From an uncultured Verrucomicrobiota bacterium (GTDB lineage Bacteria > Verrucomicrobiota > Verrucomicrobiia > Limisphaerales > UBA9464), in the NCBI GenBank assembly GCA_903939515.1, contig CAJAHH010000136.1, forward strand, positions 61,439 through 125,438: 64,000 nucleotides of DNA. The letters are read 5' to 3'. The notes beneath the pieces are model-generated. The model saw only the letters and a list, made by a program, of their open reading frames with translations. It ran no database searches and was not told where the DNA came from. The position numbers and the translations under genes are program-made. Of the stretch, positions 35,152 to 43,787 are shown piece after piece (position 1 is the first letter of the stretch; the number at the start of each line of letters is the position of its first letter).

Positions 35152-36834
35152 ATGCCCAAAATTTACTGGTCATCCACACGATTCGAATTCTTGAAAATCG
35201 CCTTATTCCCCTGGAACCGTCTGGTGATCCTGACCCTGATCGGATCCGCATTGAACTATGGATCTCAGGGTGCAGAAGCCACCCCGCCTGAGTCTCCGCT
35301 GCGGCTGAACGAACTGCGTCGGATGGTGCTGGACCAGAACGACCAAATCCAAATGCGGCTGCAGGACGCTGAGGTCAGCGAACGGCTTCACCGGGCCGAA
35401 AAAGGCATCTTCGAGCCCCAGTTGGTCGGCGGAGCGGAATACTTCGATACCAGTCGGCCCAACAACCGCCAGCAATCGGCGCAGTTGGGATTCTTCGCCC
35501 GGCCCTTCTACCTGGAGCGCAACACCCTCTACAATGCGGGCATTGAGTTCCTGCTGGGGACCGGGGCCAAGCTTCGGACGGGCTACATGCTGAGGGACCT
35601 GAACAATAACGTGGGGGCCGCGGAGACCACCCCAGGACAGTTGATGGGGCAACAGTACGAAAGCTTCGCGGGCCTCAATCTCACTCAACCCCTGCTCAAG
35701 AATGCGGGATGGGGAGCCACCACGGCGAAGATCCGACTCTCGGCCATCTCCTCCAAAATCGCCTTCCACGAATACCGACGGCAGATCCTCTTAGTTTTGG
35801 CTAGTGCTGAGGCCGCTTACTGGGACCTGCACTTGGCTCAGGAACAGGTCCGCATAGGCACCGATTCGCTGGCGACGGCCCAGAAGATTCTCAAGGACAA
35901 CCAGGCGCGTTTGGAGGTCGGCAAGTCCTCCGAACTGGAGGTCATGCAGGCACAAGCAGGTTTGGCTGCTCGCAAGGCCAAGCTGGATCAAGCCCAACAA
36001 ACAGCCTTCGACTACGCCAGCCGCATCAGCAGCCTCTACTCCCGCAGCATCGGAGGGCAGAACAGCCTTCCAAGAGCGGTGGACGTCCCGGAACTCCTTG
36101 AAGACTCCACCAGCAAAATTGAGAGCTACACCCAAGCTTTTCGAAAGAACCCCGACTACCTCATCCGAGCGGAGCAAGTGAAGCAGGAGAACCTTCGGGT
36201 GGCCTACCTGAAGAATCAGCGTCTGCCGCAGCTCGATCTCAAAGCCAGCTACGGACTCAACGGCCTCGGCACCAACGTCGTCCAGTCGATGGATGACTGG
36301 GCCAAGCGCGAGTATCCGGCCTGGTCGCTCGGATTCGAGTTCCGAGTCCCACTCGGCGGAGGCATCAAGGAGCGCAATGAACTAGAAGCCGGCAAGCTAG
36401 GCAAAATACGCGCCCTATCGGCCCTGAAAGAAGCCGAGGTCCAGGTCTTTAATTTGGTCGATACCGCTCTTCGAAAAATTGATCTGCACCGCAACAGCTT
36501 GACCAATGCCCGATCGGTTATCGGGTTCCACGAGAAGCTCCTCGCAGCCCAATTGGACCGTCTGGCTGTGGGCAGTGTGGACAGCCGACTGGTGCTCGAA
36601 ACCGAAGAAAAACTCTCCGAAGCCCGCGCCGCCGCCGTAGACAGCATGGTGATGGAACGTAAGGCACGCCTCGAACTCGAGGCCGTCCGCGGGACGCTGC
36701 TCTTGGCCCGGGATGCGGAGGTCGACTTGTTCGAACTGCGCAAACGCACCGAAGAGTTCCTCCGCAAAAATCGGGACAAGAAGGTGGAAGAGGCCCCATC
36801 GATTCCGGTGACCAACAGTCCCAAGGCCCCCTGA
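35152..36834 (+). CDS. TolC-family outer membrane efflux protein
   Basis: A 560-residue outer-membrane channel with a signal-like N-terminus (hydrophobic LVILTLIGSALNYGSQGAEA near residues 25-45). Two helical-barrel repeats follow, with the family pattern of long alternating helices (ILLVLASAEAAYWDLHLAQEQVRIGTDSLATAQKILKD; LNQPLLKNAGW-like signature as LTQPLLKNAGW). The C-terminal tail is charged (EEFLRKNRDKKVEEAPS). TolC provides the outer-membrane exit of tripartite exporters. It is the first gene of a tight operon and would dock the two HlyD-type adaptors encoded next. Start 35152 is chosen; earlier codons exist. Confidence 0.9.
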   Translation: MPKIYWSSTRFEFLKIALFPWNRLVILTLIGSALNYGSQGAEATPPESPLRLNELRRMVLDQNDQIQMRLQDAEVSERLHRAEKGIFEPQLVGGAEYFDTSRPNNRQQSAQLGFFARPFYLERNTLYNAGIEFLLGTGAKLRTGYMLRDLNNNVGAAETTPGQLMGQQYESFAGLNLTQPLLKNAGWGATTAKIRLSAISSKIAFHEYRRQILLVLASAEAAYWDLHLAQEQVRIGTDSLATAQKILKDNQARLEVGKSSELEVMQAQAGLAARKAKLDQAQQTAFDYASRISSLYSRSIGGQNSLPRAVDVPELLEDSTSKIESYTQAFRKNPDYLIRAEQVKQENLRVAYLKNQRLPQLDLKASYGLNGLGTNVVQSMDDWAKREYPAWSLGFEFRVPLGGGIKERNELEAGKLGKIRALSALKEAEVQVFNLVDTALRKIDLHRNSLTNARSVIGFHEKLLAAQLDRLAVGSVDSRLVLETEEKLSEARAAAVDSMVMERKARLELEAVRGTLLLARDAEVDLFELRKRTEEFLRKNRDKKVEEAPSIPVTNSPKAP

Positions 36835-36853
36835 ACTTGTTCCATCGGCACCC

Positions 36854-37615
36854 ATGAATCTTTTAAGATCCCGCCTGCTCCGTTCGGCAGCCCCCTGGTT
36901 GGTGGGCACCGCCGTCCTCCTCCACTCGCTCCGAAGCCTCGGCGCAGATGCCAATTGGGTCACGGGCATCACCGAGCCGATCAAAGATGTAACACTAGCT
37001 TTCCCCATTGTTGGCGTGGTCGGTGCCCGGCCGCTCGAGGAAGGGGTCATCGTCCGCAAGGATCAGGTGATCATTGAGTTGGACAAGCAGTTGGAAGAAC
37101 TCGACCTCGAGCGCAAACGCCTAGCCCGCGAATTGGCTGCAAGCGAACTCGAACGGCTCAAGTCCCTGGCTCAACGCAATGCCATCTCCGTCAGTAAAGA
37201 GGAGATCGAAAAAAAGCGCAGTGAGTTCGAGATCGCCAAAGTGGATCACGAACTCGCTGCCGCCGTGCTCAAGCGACGCCAGTTAATTTCGCCGATCGAC
37301 GGTCAGGTGGCTCAATTCTACAAGGATGTCGGCGAAAAATGCGAAGACCAGCAGCCGGTGGTCCGCATCGTGGACACCCGGAGATGCCACCTAGTGGCCA
37401 ACCTAGAACCGCGTCTAGCGCAGTCCCTCCGACTCAACCAAAAGGTCCGCGTGGAAGTGCTGGTCGGTGATTCTCCGGTCACCGTCGAAGGCACCCTGAT
37501 CTACCTATCACCCGTCGCCGATGCGGCCAGCGGCCTGCTGCGCATCAAGGCTGTGTTCGAGAACCCCGAAGGCAAGATTCGTCCCGGAATCGCCGGACGC
37601 CTCCGCATCGACTGA
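36854..37615 (+). CDS. Small HlyD/RND-type periplasmic adaptor
   Basis: A 253-residue adaptor. After a signal peptide (hydrophobic APWLVGTAVLLHSLRSLGA) comes a split barrel-sandwich hybrid (IVGVVGARPLEEGVIVRKDQVI; LISPIDGQVAQFYKDVGEKC), a short helical hairpin between (about 80-150), and a beta-barrel (HLVANLEPRLAQSL, GLLRIKAVFENPEGKIRPGIAGRLRI). The coiled coil is short. It follows tolC by 19 bases. It lacks the usual C-terminal membrane-proximal domain and could cap the channel or partner with the larger adaptor fusions. Confidence 0.87.
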   Translation: MNLLRSRLLRSAAPWLVGTAVLLHSLRSLGADANWVTGITEPIKDVTLAFPIVGVVGARPLEEGVIVRKDQVIIELDKQLEELDLERKRLARELAASELERLKSLAQRNAISVSKEEIEKKRSEFEIAKVDHELAAAVLKRRQLISPIDGQVAQFYKDVGEKCEDQQPVVRIVDTRRCHLVANLEPRLAQSLRLNQKVRVEVLVGDSPVTVEGTLIYLSPVADAASGLLRIKAVFENPEGKIRPGIAGRLRID

Positions 37616-37621
37616 AGCCCC

Positions 37622-39493
37622 ATGTCCCACCTTCCTTCCCCCCTATCCCACGGCGGTCTGGCCCCCTTGCTCGAGGAGGCCTCAAAGCTTCGGCGTTTTT
37701 CGGGTCCGCCAGCCGAGTTCTGGCCGGCACTGGTCTCGGTCATGGCCCGATTGGCTGAAGCCAGTCGTGGTGTCTTGATCGTTGGTCAGGCAGCCCTCCC
37801 GGACAAACTCCGCAAACTCAGCGACTGGACCCAACCCGGTTATTCCGATCCAGCACTGGTCCCGTTCATCAAAGGGGCGCCGGCCTTGGCCGTGAGGGCT
37901 CTGGAGGTCGGTCAAGCCCTGGAACCCATCGGCCCTGGCCTGCTGCCCGACAGCACCCACATTGCCATCTGCATTCGCCTCCAATTCCAAGGGGGAGCCG
38001 ATGGGTGCGTCGCTGCTTTCCTAATCCCCAACAGCACTGAAGCCAAGGCGGGTGAATTCCTGTTACGATTAGCCCTGCTGGCAGACATCCCGCTGGATTA
38101 CCAGGCCCAGAGAAATACCCAGCAACCCAAGTCCGAGGCCGAGAAGTTCGCCTCCGTGCTCGACGTTCTCTCGCAAGTCAATGCGGAGGGACGTTTCCTG
38201 GCTGCGCTCATGGCGCTGGCCAACGGTGTGGCTTCCCAACTGCAGTGCGAACGGGTCGGTATCGGTTGGTTGGAATCGGGCTACATTCGCCTCAAGGCGC
38301 TGAGCCGCACCGAACGTTTCGAGCCCAAGATGGCTGCCGTGCAGACGATGGAGGCCGCCATGGAAGAAGCTCTGGACCAAGACGAGGAGATCCTTTGGCC
38401 GCAGCCAGACAACTCCCGCTCGATCGTCCGTGACCATGCGGCGTTCGCTCAAGGCCAGGGTGTCCAACATCTGGTATCACTGCCCATTCGGGTGGCTGGC
38501 AAGGGGGTCGCAGTTCTCACCTGTGAGCGCCAGGCCGCTCCGTTTTCCGAGGTCACCATCCAGCAACTGCGGATGGTCTGCGATCAGGTCGCACGCCGTC
38601 TGTCGGACCTGCACGCATCGGATCGCTGGTTTGGCTCGCGGTGGATGCATCGATTGAAGCAGCGGATGGAGACGTGGGTTGGGCCTGAGCACACCTGGGC
38701 CAAGGTTAGTGCCATTGGGGCGACCGGCGTGGTCCTATTATTGTTCCTGCCGATCTATCCCATCCGCATCGAGGGGAATTTCATCGTTCGCAGCGAAGAG
38801 CAGTCGTACCTGAGCGCTCCCTTCGACGGGTTCATCCAGTCGGCCTCGGTACGACCGGGTGATGTGCTCACCAATGGAGCCATATTAATGCGCTTCAACA
38901 CCGAACAAATCGAGTTGGAGGAATCAGCGTCCATCGCCGATCAGACCCGCTATCTCCGTGAGGCCGAGAAGGCGCGGGCCGCCCGGAATTTGGCCGAGAT
39001 GCGAATCGCTCAGGCTCAGGCGGATCAAGCGGCCGCTCGCCTTGGGCTTGTGCGCTACCGTCTGTCGCAGGCGACTCTGAAAGCCCCATTCAACGGGGTC
39101 ATCGTCGAGGGGGATTTGCGCCAACGCATTGCCGCTCCGGTTCGCCAGGGAGATCCCTTGTACAAGTTTGCTCGCATTGACTCCCTATTCATCGAGGCCG
39201 AAATCAGTGAGCGAGATGCCCATCGCCTGAGCAGCAAGGCCACGGGCGAAGTCGCCTTCGTGGCCCAACCGGATTCCAAATACCCAGTGCAGGTGCTGCG
39301 TGTGGAGCCCTCAGCCGTGCCCAAAGAAACGGGCAATATCTTCATTGTACGAGCCTCCCTCACCGGAGCTCCGCAAGCCTGGTGGCGCCCTGGTATGAGC
39401 GGTCTCTGCAAGATCGACGCCGGCCGTGGTACGCTCTTCTGGATCCTGACCCACCGCACGGTGGATTTCCTGCGACTGAACCTCTGGTGGTGA
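37622..39493 (+). CDS. GAF-domain/transmembrane/HlyD adaptor fusion
   Basis: A 623-residue inner-membrane protein. Residues ~30-160 form a divergent GAF-like cytosolic fold. A second GAF domain spans ~180-330 (LDVLSQVNAEGRFLAALM...SLPIRVAGKGVAVLT). One transmembrane helix lies at ~362-382 (GATGVVLLLFLPIYPI). The periplasmic part is a HlyD-like adaptor: barrel-sandwich halves at ~395-425 (SAPFDGFIQSASVRPGDVL) and ~485-512 (KAPFNGVIVEGDL), helical hairpin ~435-480, beta-barrel ~515-600 (WWRPGMSGLCKI). GAF domains usually bind small ligands, so the cytosolic part may gate the adaptor. The next gene starts two bases after its stop. Confidence 0.87.
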   Translation: MSHLPSPLSHGGLAPLLEEASKLRRFSGPPAEFWPALVSVMARLAEASRGVLIVGQAALPDKLRKLSDWTQPGYSDPALVPFIKGAPALAVRALEVGQALEPIGPGLLPDSTHIAICIRLQFQGGADGCVAAFLIPNSTEAKAGEFLLRLALLADIPLDYQAQRNTQQPKSEAEKFASVLDVLSQVNAEGRFLAALMALANGVASQLQCERVGIGWLESGYIRLKALSRTERFEPKMAAVQTMEAAMEEALDQDEEILWPQPDNSRSIVRDHAAFAQGQGVQHLVSLPIRVAGKGVAVLTCERQAAPFSEVTIQQLRMVCDQVARRLSDLHASDRWFGSRWMHRLKQRMETWVGPEHTWAKVSAIGATGVVLLLFLPIYPIRIEGNFIVRSEEQSYLSAPFDGFIQSASVRPGDVLTNGAILMRFNTEQIELEESASIADQTRYLREAEKARAARNLAEMRIAQAQADQAAARLGLVRYRLSQATLKAPFNGVIVEGDLRQRIAAPVRQGDPLYKFARIDSLFIEAEISERDAHRLSSKATGEVAFVAQPDSKYPVQVLRVEPSAVPKETGNIFIVRASLTGAPQAWWRPGMSGLCKIDAGRGTLFWILTHRTVDFLRLNLWW

Positions 39494-39495
39494 GC

Positions 39496-41652
39496 ATGTC
39501 CGACGCACCCGCCACATTCAGCGAGTCCTGGTACCGTGTCGCTTCCCAACGACTGGCCCTGCGACCGACCGTCCGCGCCCGCCGTCAACTCTTCCGCGGT
39601 GAGCGCTGGATTGTTCTCGAGGACCCCTTCACCAACCAATTCTTCCGGGTACGGCCCGAGGTCTATGAGTTTCTCGGACGACTGCGTCCGGACCGGACGG
39701 TAGAAGAAGTCTGGAAGGAGTGCTTTGAGCGGTTCCCCGTCACGGCGCTCGGTCAGGAGTCAGTGATCCAGATCCTCGCCCAGCTGTACCACTCTAACCT
39801 GCTCCAGTACCCGATGGCCGTCGATGCCGCCGACTTGTTCCGGCGCTTCGAGAAGACCCGCCAACGCGAGATCCGTTCGCGCCTGATGAACATCATGTTC
39901 GCGCGCTTCCCGCTGCTAGATCCGGACCGTTTTCTGGTCCGCACCCTGCCCTGGGTGGGCAAACTGATTAGCCCGATTGGAGCGTTCCTTTGGTTTATCG
40001 TGGTGGGCTGGGCCCTCAAGGTCGCTGCCGACCATGCCCCGAGCCTGCGCGATCAGGCCCAGAGTGTGGTCGCGCCGGACAACTTGTTTCTGCTCTACAC
40101 GGGCTTGATCATCGTCAAGACCCTCCACGAGTTCGGCCACGCCTACTTCTGTCGCCACTTTGGCGGAGAGGTCCACGTCATGGGCGTGCTGCTGATGATC
40201 TTCACGCCGGTGCCCTACATGGATGCCACGTCCGCCTGGGGCTTCCGAGAGCGTTACAAGCGGGTGCTCGTCGGAGCGGCCGGCATGATTGTCGAACTCT
40301 TCGTCGCGGCTCTGGCCACTTTTGTCTGGGCCAGCACCGGCGTCGGCCTGGTCCACAATCTCGCTTACAACATCATGCTGGTGGCCTCGGTTTCCACTCT
40401 GCTCTTCAACCTCAACCCGCTGCTGCGCTTTGACGGTTACTACATTCTATCGGACCTGATCGGGATTCCCAACCTGACCCAGCGCTCCATGCAGCAACTG
40501 CGCGCGCTGGCCGAGCGCCATCTCTTCGGGCTGCGCAAAGCCAAAGGCCCAGGCAACACGAAGTCCGAGTCGATCTGGCTTGGACTCTTCGGATCCCTGA
40601 GCGGCGTGTATCGCGTGTTCCTCTTCGCCGGCATCCTCCTGGTCATCGCCGACCAGTTCTTGTTGCTGGGCCTCATCATGGCGGCGGTGTGTGCCGCGGT
40701 ATGGATCGCCACGCCCGTCGTGCGCCTGGGCAGCTACCTCGGATCCGACCCCTCCCTCGGTCGGCATCGTGCCCGAGCCATCGCTGTGACCCTCGCGCTG
40801 GCCAGCGTGTTGCTGGTCTTCTTGCAGTTCATTCCATTTCCCAGCCATTTCCGGGCTCCCGGTGTGATCCAGAGCCGCCAGTGGATGGAACTCCACAGCC
40901 GGACTGCCGGAAAAGTGGTTCGTCTTTTGGCGCAACCCGGAGCGGCGGTGCAAACCGGGCAACCGCTGGTCCAAATGGAGAACCCAGAAATTGACATCCA
41001 GCTGTCTGGGGCTCGAGCGGGTCTGCTCGAAGTGGAGACGCGAATCCGTCAGGCGCTCTATGATTCGACCCCAAACCTCAAGCCGCTAGAGAGCCTCAAG
41101 AGCTCCGTGGTCAAGACCATCGAACGTCTGGAACGCGAGCAATCCGATCTCACCGTGCGCGCCTCGCAAAATGGCCTGTGGTTGATTCCCGAGTCCGAGG
41201 GATTGATCGGCCGCTGGATGGCCAAGGGCGGAGTCATCGGGGCCCTGATCGACACCAACAAATTCCAATTCCAGGCCACCATCCTCCAGGAGGACGGCGA
41301 CCGGATCTTCCAACGACCGCCGACCGCTGCCGAAGTTCGCCTGAGCGGCGAGGCCGGCCGACGCCTGCGCGTGGACGGCATCCGGGTCATCCCCGGGGAA
41401 CAGCGCCAATTGCCCTCGGCGGCATTGGGTTGGAGGGCGGGCGGCCCCGTTCCCACATCAGCCCGCGACAACGAAGGACGTCAGGCGGCCGAACCCTTCT
41501 TTGAGGTGAACGGAAACGTCTCCGACCCGGCCGGAGCCCTGCTGCTGCACGGCAAGGCTGGCTGGATCCGATTCGATCTACCCAACGAACCGCTCCTGCC
41601 CCGGTGGATCCGTTCGCTGAGACAACTCCTGCAAACACGCTACCAGGTGTGA
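39496..41652 (+). CDS. PqqD-like/M50 metalloprotease/HlyD adaptor fusion
   Basis: A 718-residue polytopic membrane protein. Residues ~28-105 match a PqqD-like domain (WIVLEDPFTNQFFRVRPEVYEFL, then a helical pair), a fold that binds leader peptides in RiPP systems. Residues ~155-450 are an M50 (site-2 protease) membrane domain with the zinc motif HEFGH (211-215) and the NPLLRFDGYY motif (307-316); six or seven hydrophobic segments are visible. Residues ~455-600 carry HlyD barrel-sandwich halves (IQSRQWMELHSRTAGKVVRLLAQPG; GLWLIPESEGLIGRWMAKGG). The C-terminus is a soluble beta domain. It may process or hand over cargo at the inner membrane. The following gene overlaps its stop. Confidence 0.88.
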   Translation: MSDAPATFSESWYRVASQRLALRPTVRARRQLFRGERWIVLEDPFTNQFFRVRPEVYEFLGRLRPDRTVEEVWKECFERFPVTALGQESVIQILAQLYHSNLLQYPMAVDAADLFRRFEKTRQREIRSRLMNIMFARFPLLDPDRFLVRTLPWVGKLISPIGAFLWFIVVGWALKVAADHAPSLRDQAQSVVAPDNLFLLYTGLIIVKTLHEFGHAYFCRHFGGEVHVMGVLLMIFTPVPYMDATSAWGFRERYKRVLVGAAGMIVELFVAALATFVWASTGVGLVHNLAYNIMLVASVSTLLFNLNPLLRFDGYYILSDLIGIPNLTQRSMQQLRALAERHLFGLRKAKGPGNTKSESIWLGLFGSLSGVYRVFLFAGILLVIADQFLLLGLIMAAVCAAVWIATPVVRLGSYLGSDPSLGRHRARAIAVTLALASVLLVFLQFIPFPSHFRAPGVIQSRQWMELHSRTAGKVVRLLAQPGAAVQTGQPLVQMENPEIDIQLSGARAGLLEVETRIRQALYDSTPNLKPLESLKSSVVKTIERLEREQSDLTVRASQNGLWLIPESEGLIGRWMAKGGVIGALIDTNKFQFQATILQEDGDRIFQRPPTAAEVRLSGEAGRRLRVDGIRVIPGEQRQLPSAALGWRAGGPVPTSARDNEGRQAAEPFFEVNGNVSDPAGALLLHGKAGWIRFDLPNEPLLPRWIRSLRQLLQTRYQV

Positions 41653-43637
41653 CCACTCCGACCGAGTTCTACCGTCGCACCGACTACCGATCTCCGGCCT
41701 CACTGCCCAAGGGAGTGGATGCCTGGGCCAACCGATGGATCGGAGCCTACCGTCGCCGAGGCGGCGCACTGAATCAACTCCGCCAACGCGCCACGGAGAC
41801 GGAAGTCCTGTGGGGCCAGATCCAAGACTTCACGGACCATCAACTGAGGGTCCGCATTCTGGAACAACGGGAGATCATCCGTCGCGGAGGACGGGCCGCG
41901 GAATCGAGTCTGCTTCCAGCGCTCGCCGCCATCCGAGAAGCGGCCCATCGACAACTCGGGCTCATGGCCTTTCCCGAACAATTGATGGGAGCACTCGCTC
42001 TCCATGGGGGATGCCTGGCTGAGATGGCCACCGGTGAAGGCAAGACCCTCACCGCAGGCATCGCCGCGGTGTTGATGGCTTGGAATGGACGCCCGTGCCA
42101 TGTCGTCACCGTCAACGACTACTTGGTAGAGCGGGATGCTCAGTGGCTCGGCCCCCTGTACCGGTTCTGCGGAATCCATGCCGGCTTCGTCACGGCCCAG
42201 CACTCGCCTGAAGAACGCCGCCAAGCTTACGCCTGCGACATCACTTACACGACCAGCAAAGAAGTCGTCGCCGATTTCCTGCGCGATTCTCTGAAGCTCG
42301 GGCAACTGCGCAACCCCACCCGGCGCCTGGTCCAACAGTTGTTGCATCCGAGACCTGAAGCGCAGGATGGCCTGGTGATGCGGGGACTGCACTCGGCCAT
42401 CATCGACGAGGCCGACAGCATTCTCATCGATGAGGCAGTCACGCCCCTCATCATCTCAGCGCCGCGGGCTAATGATTCCCTGAAGGAGGTCGTCCACATC
42501 GCGGAATCCATTGCGCAACCCCTGGAGGCTTCGACGCATTATTCGGTGAATTTGCGGCATCGCGAGATCGAGCTCACGCCCGCCGGCAATGCCCGACTCG
42601 ACGAATTGTGCGCGCCCCTTCCGGGATTCTGGAAAGCCCCAGAACGCCGGACCGAGCTCATCCGACAGGCCTTGGTGGCCCGAGAGTTCTACCTTCCCGG
42701 ACGCCAATATGTGGTGGTCGATGGCAAGGTGGTCATCGTTGATGAATTCACCGGCCGGCAGATGGCTCAACGCACCTGGCGCCAAGGGCTTCACCAAGCC
42801 GTCGAGGCCAAGGAAGGGCTCAAGCTCTCCGACCCCTCGGAGACCATTGCCCGCATCAGCTTCCAGCGTTACTTCCGCTTCTACCATCGCCTCGCCGGCA
42901 TGACCGGCACGGCCCGGGAGGCCGCCCCGGAACTTTGGCAGACCTATGGGCTTCCGGTGCTGACCATTCCACCGCATTTGCCCAACCGCCGCATCCAGCA
43001 CCCGGACCTCATCCTGCCCACCGCCGAGGCCCGCTGGGCTGCGGTGGTGGACGAGGTGAAGGCGGTACATGCCCGTCGCCAACCGGTGCTCATTGGCACC
43101 CGTAGCGTCGCGGCCAGCGAACGACTGGCCGAACTCCTCGAGAACGAGGGCATGAGCTTCCAGTTGCTCAACGCGATCCGCCATCACGAGGAAGCCACCG
43201 TCGTGGCCATGGCCGGCGAAGCCGGACGCATCACGATCGCCACGAACATGGCCGGCCGCGGGACCGACATCCGTTTGGGACAAGGCGTGGCCGCACAAGG
43301 TGGGTTGCACGTGATCGCCACCGAACGTCACGAATCCGGGCGCGTCGATCGTCAGCTCTTTGGGCGTAATGCTCGGCAAGGCGATCCTGGCAGCGCGCAC
43401 GCTATACTCAGCGTCGAAGACGAACTCCTGAAACGGCACATCCCGGTACCCGTCCAGCAGCAAATTCAGCGTGCGGTCGAAAACAAACTTCCAGGCTCCC
43501 AACGTCTAGCGACTGCGGCCATGCGCATCGCCCAAGGTATCGCCCAGCGCAAAGCCGAGGCACTCCGCACCAACGTCGCCAAGGTCGACACCTGGATTGA
43601 AGAATCCCTGTCGTTCACCGGCCGCGAGGCGGGCTGA
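41649..43637 (+). CDS. SecA-like translocase ATPase lacking the C-terminal domains
   Basis: A 662-residue protein starting at GTG 41649, overlapping the M50 gene stop. SecA motor motifs are complete: Walker A MATGEGKT (127-133), DEADSILIDEA (253-263), IVDEFTGR, MTGTA (418-422), TNMAGRGTD (532-540) and GRNARQGDPG with the arginine finger. A shortened preprotein-crosslinking domain (~265-355) lies in the usual place. The sequence ends about 75 residues after the last motor motif, so the helical scaffold C-terminal part, helical wing and zinc-binding tail of the ~900-residue housekeeping SecA are missing. Start further upstream at 41604 is possible but overlaps more. Its place in this operon suggests a dedicated export motor. 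Confidence 0.9.
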   Translation: MTTPTEFYRRTDYRSPASLPKGVDAWANRWIGAYRRRGGALNQLRQRATETEVLWGQIQDFTDHQLRVRILEQREIIRRGGRAAESSLLPALAAIREAAHRQLGLMAFPEQLMGALALHGGCLAEMATGEGKTLTAGIAAVLMAWNGRPCHVVTVNDYLVERDAQWLGPLYRFCGIHAGFVTAQHSPEERRQAYACDITYTTSKEVVADFLRDSLKLGQLRNPTRRLVQQLLHPRPEAQDGLVMRGLHSAIIDEADSILIDEAVTPLIISAPRANDSLKEVVHIAESIAQPLEASTHYSVNLRHREIELTPAGNARLDELCAPLPGFWKAPERRTELIRQALVAREFYLPGRQYVVVDGKVVIVDEFTGRQMAQRTWRQGLHQAVEAKEGLKLSDPSETIARISFQRYFRFYHRLAGMTGTAREAAPELWQTYGLPVLTIPPHLPNRRIQHPDLILPTAEARWAAVVDEVKAVHARRQPVLIGTRSVAASERLAELLENEGMSFQLLNAIRHHEEATVVAMAGEAGRITIATNMAGRGTDIRLGQGVAAQGGLHVIATERHESGRVDRQLFGRNARQGDPGSAHAILSVEDELLKRHIPVPVQQQIQRAVENKLPGSQRLATAAMRIAQGIAQRKAEALRTNVAKVDTWIEESLSFTGREAG

Positions 43638-43787
43638 GCCCGAGATCGCCCGAGGTTTTCGCCTGCGGCCAATAGCTCCGGTATTCTTGGAAACCCCGAG
43701 AGTTATCGAGGGCATGGAGAGCAACGGCCACATCCGCGAACCGGCCCAAGCCACCGCCCGACCTGCCAGGCGTAGCCGGAGCAACCC

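Noticed and set aside
43638..43787. Terminator between the convergent exporter and cargo operons
   Set aside because: No stem with a T-run could be found on either strand in the 150 bases.
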